Shown: in pieces, positions 63,405-64,000 of the stretch
How positions within the stretch are numbered: position 1 is the stretch's first letter
Layout: every line of letters begins with the position of its first letter
Assembly: GCA_051294375.1 (NCBI GenBank)
Contig: CM119266.1
Coordinates: 21,523,176-21,587,175 of the forward strand
Direction of reading: 5' to 3'
DNA from: Paraspadella gotoi
Lineage: Eukaryota > Chaetognatha
DNA: 64,000 bases
Program-made: the position numbers and the translations under genes
Notes under the pieces: model-generated
Told to the model about the DNA's origin: nothing
Databases searched by the model: none
Seen by the model: the letters and a program-made list of their open reading frames with translations, nothing else

Positions 63405-63870
63405 TTGTCTCTCTCTCTCTCTTCTCCTCTCTCTCTCTCCTCTCCTCTTCTCTCTCTCTCTCTCTCTCCTCTCTCTCCCTCTTCGGCCTCGTTCTAATTC
63501 TTTGGTTTTCGTCAATCGTTTCTGGACCCAGGCTGACCTTCGCCTGCGACTCCGAAAGTCATCCTCGTTTTCTTCTTTTCTTTTCTTTTGTTTCCCTTTT
63601 TCTTTTTCTTTTTTTCTTCTGTCAATTTTCGAGTATTTTTTTTTTCTTTTTTGTTCTGTCGTTTCTCGGGAATGGGTTTCGCTTTGTCTACGACCTTTGC
63701 AACTTTTGACGATGCTCTCTTCTCTCTCTCTCTGGCTCTATTTCTCTCTCTCCCTCTCTTACTCTTCTTTCTCTCTCTCCTCACTCTCTCTCTCCTCTCT
63801 CGTTCTCTCTCTCTCTCTCTCTCTCTCTTCTTCTTTTCTCTCTCTCTCTCTCTCTTCTCTCTTCTTCTTT
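63405..63870 (+). repeat. (CT)n-rich region
   Basis: CT tracts at 63405-63480 and 63717-63862, with a (GTC)n run at 63304-63336. No gene is supported to the window end. Confidence 0.95.
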
Positions 63871-64000
63871 TCGATAGATTTTCTCTTTGAATTTTGTTTC
63901 AAAACGGACCGCTGGGATCGCGGGGATCGCGAAGCGTCGACGCGTAAAAATAATATCGCCCTTCGCGTCTTCGACGTCGGGCGGTTTTGACTTTTTTTTT

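Overview
The window is eukaryotic nuclear DNA from a draft assembly, most likely an arthropod. It is AT-rich and full of (GA/CT)n, (GAAA)n and (GAC)n microsatellites. It has no operons and no dense coding, holds nineteen N runs, and its one recognisable gene is split by GT/AG introns and encodes a secreted cystatin of arthropod type. I cannot name the species; an SSR-rich crustacean or an insect would both fit. Nearly all long open frames are translations of CT/GA tracts and are not genes.

Layout. 1-18000: intergenic, low-complexity DNA with large gaps, several minisatellites (6960-7150, 7438-7910, 8258-8470), two small CpG/NRF1-type promoter-like spots (about 4096 and 10271) and a tRNA-derived SINE-like element (about 17066). 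18058-18526: a roughly 70-bp satellite whose unit carries a tRNA A-box-like core. 18573-21950: a compositionally distinct block, richer in GC and free of microsatellites, with many interrupted protein-like frames, mostly on the minus strand; it looks like a decayed or badly sequenced foreign or mobile element. 22607-27500: CT-rich DNA and a large inverted repeat (arms about 1.75 kb, spacer about 300 bp). 28788-29680 (minus): a three-exon type-2 cystatin gene that no single open frame shows, because it contains about four one-base indels. 30100-32400: AT-rich DNA with a SINE-like element and an E-box/YY1 cluster. 32600-58250: a 7.1-7.3 kb segment present about 3.3 times, partly base-identical and partly full of one-base indels, joined by 25-N gaps. 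58250-64000: intergenic CT-rich DNA with a GC-rich island (about 61250-61520) and one weak ORF.

Two points decide how the window should be read. First, the mix of identical and indel-ridden copies, with gaps of exactly 25 N, suggests an assembly patched with uncorrected long reads, so the 'triplication' and the palindrome may be artefacts and indels should not be read as pseudogene mutations without checking. Second, one copy of the repeated segment carries a 784-bp insertion bordered by an 8-bp near-duplication, absent from the other two copies; this is best explained by a real mobile-element insertion polymorphism. I found no CRISPR array, rRNA or intact tRNA gene, and no convincing new multi-gene system.
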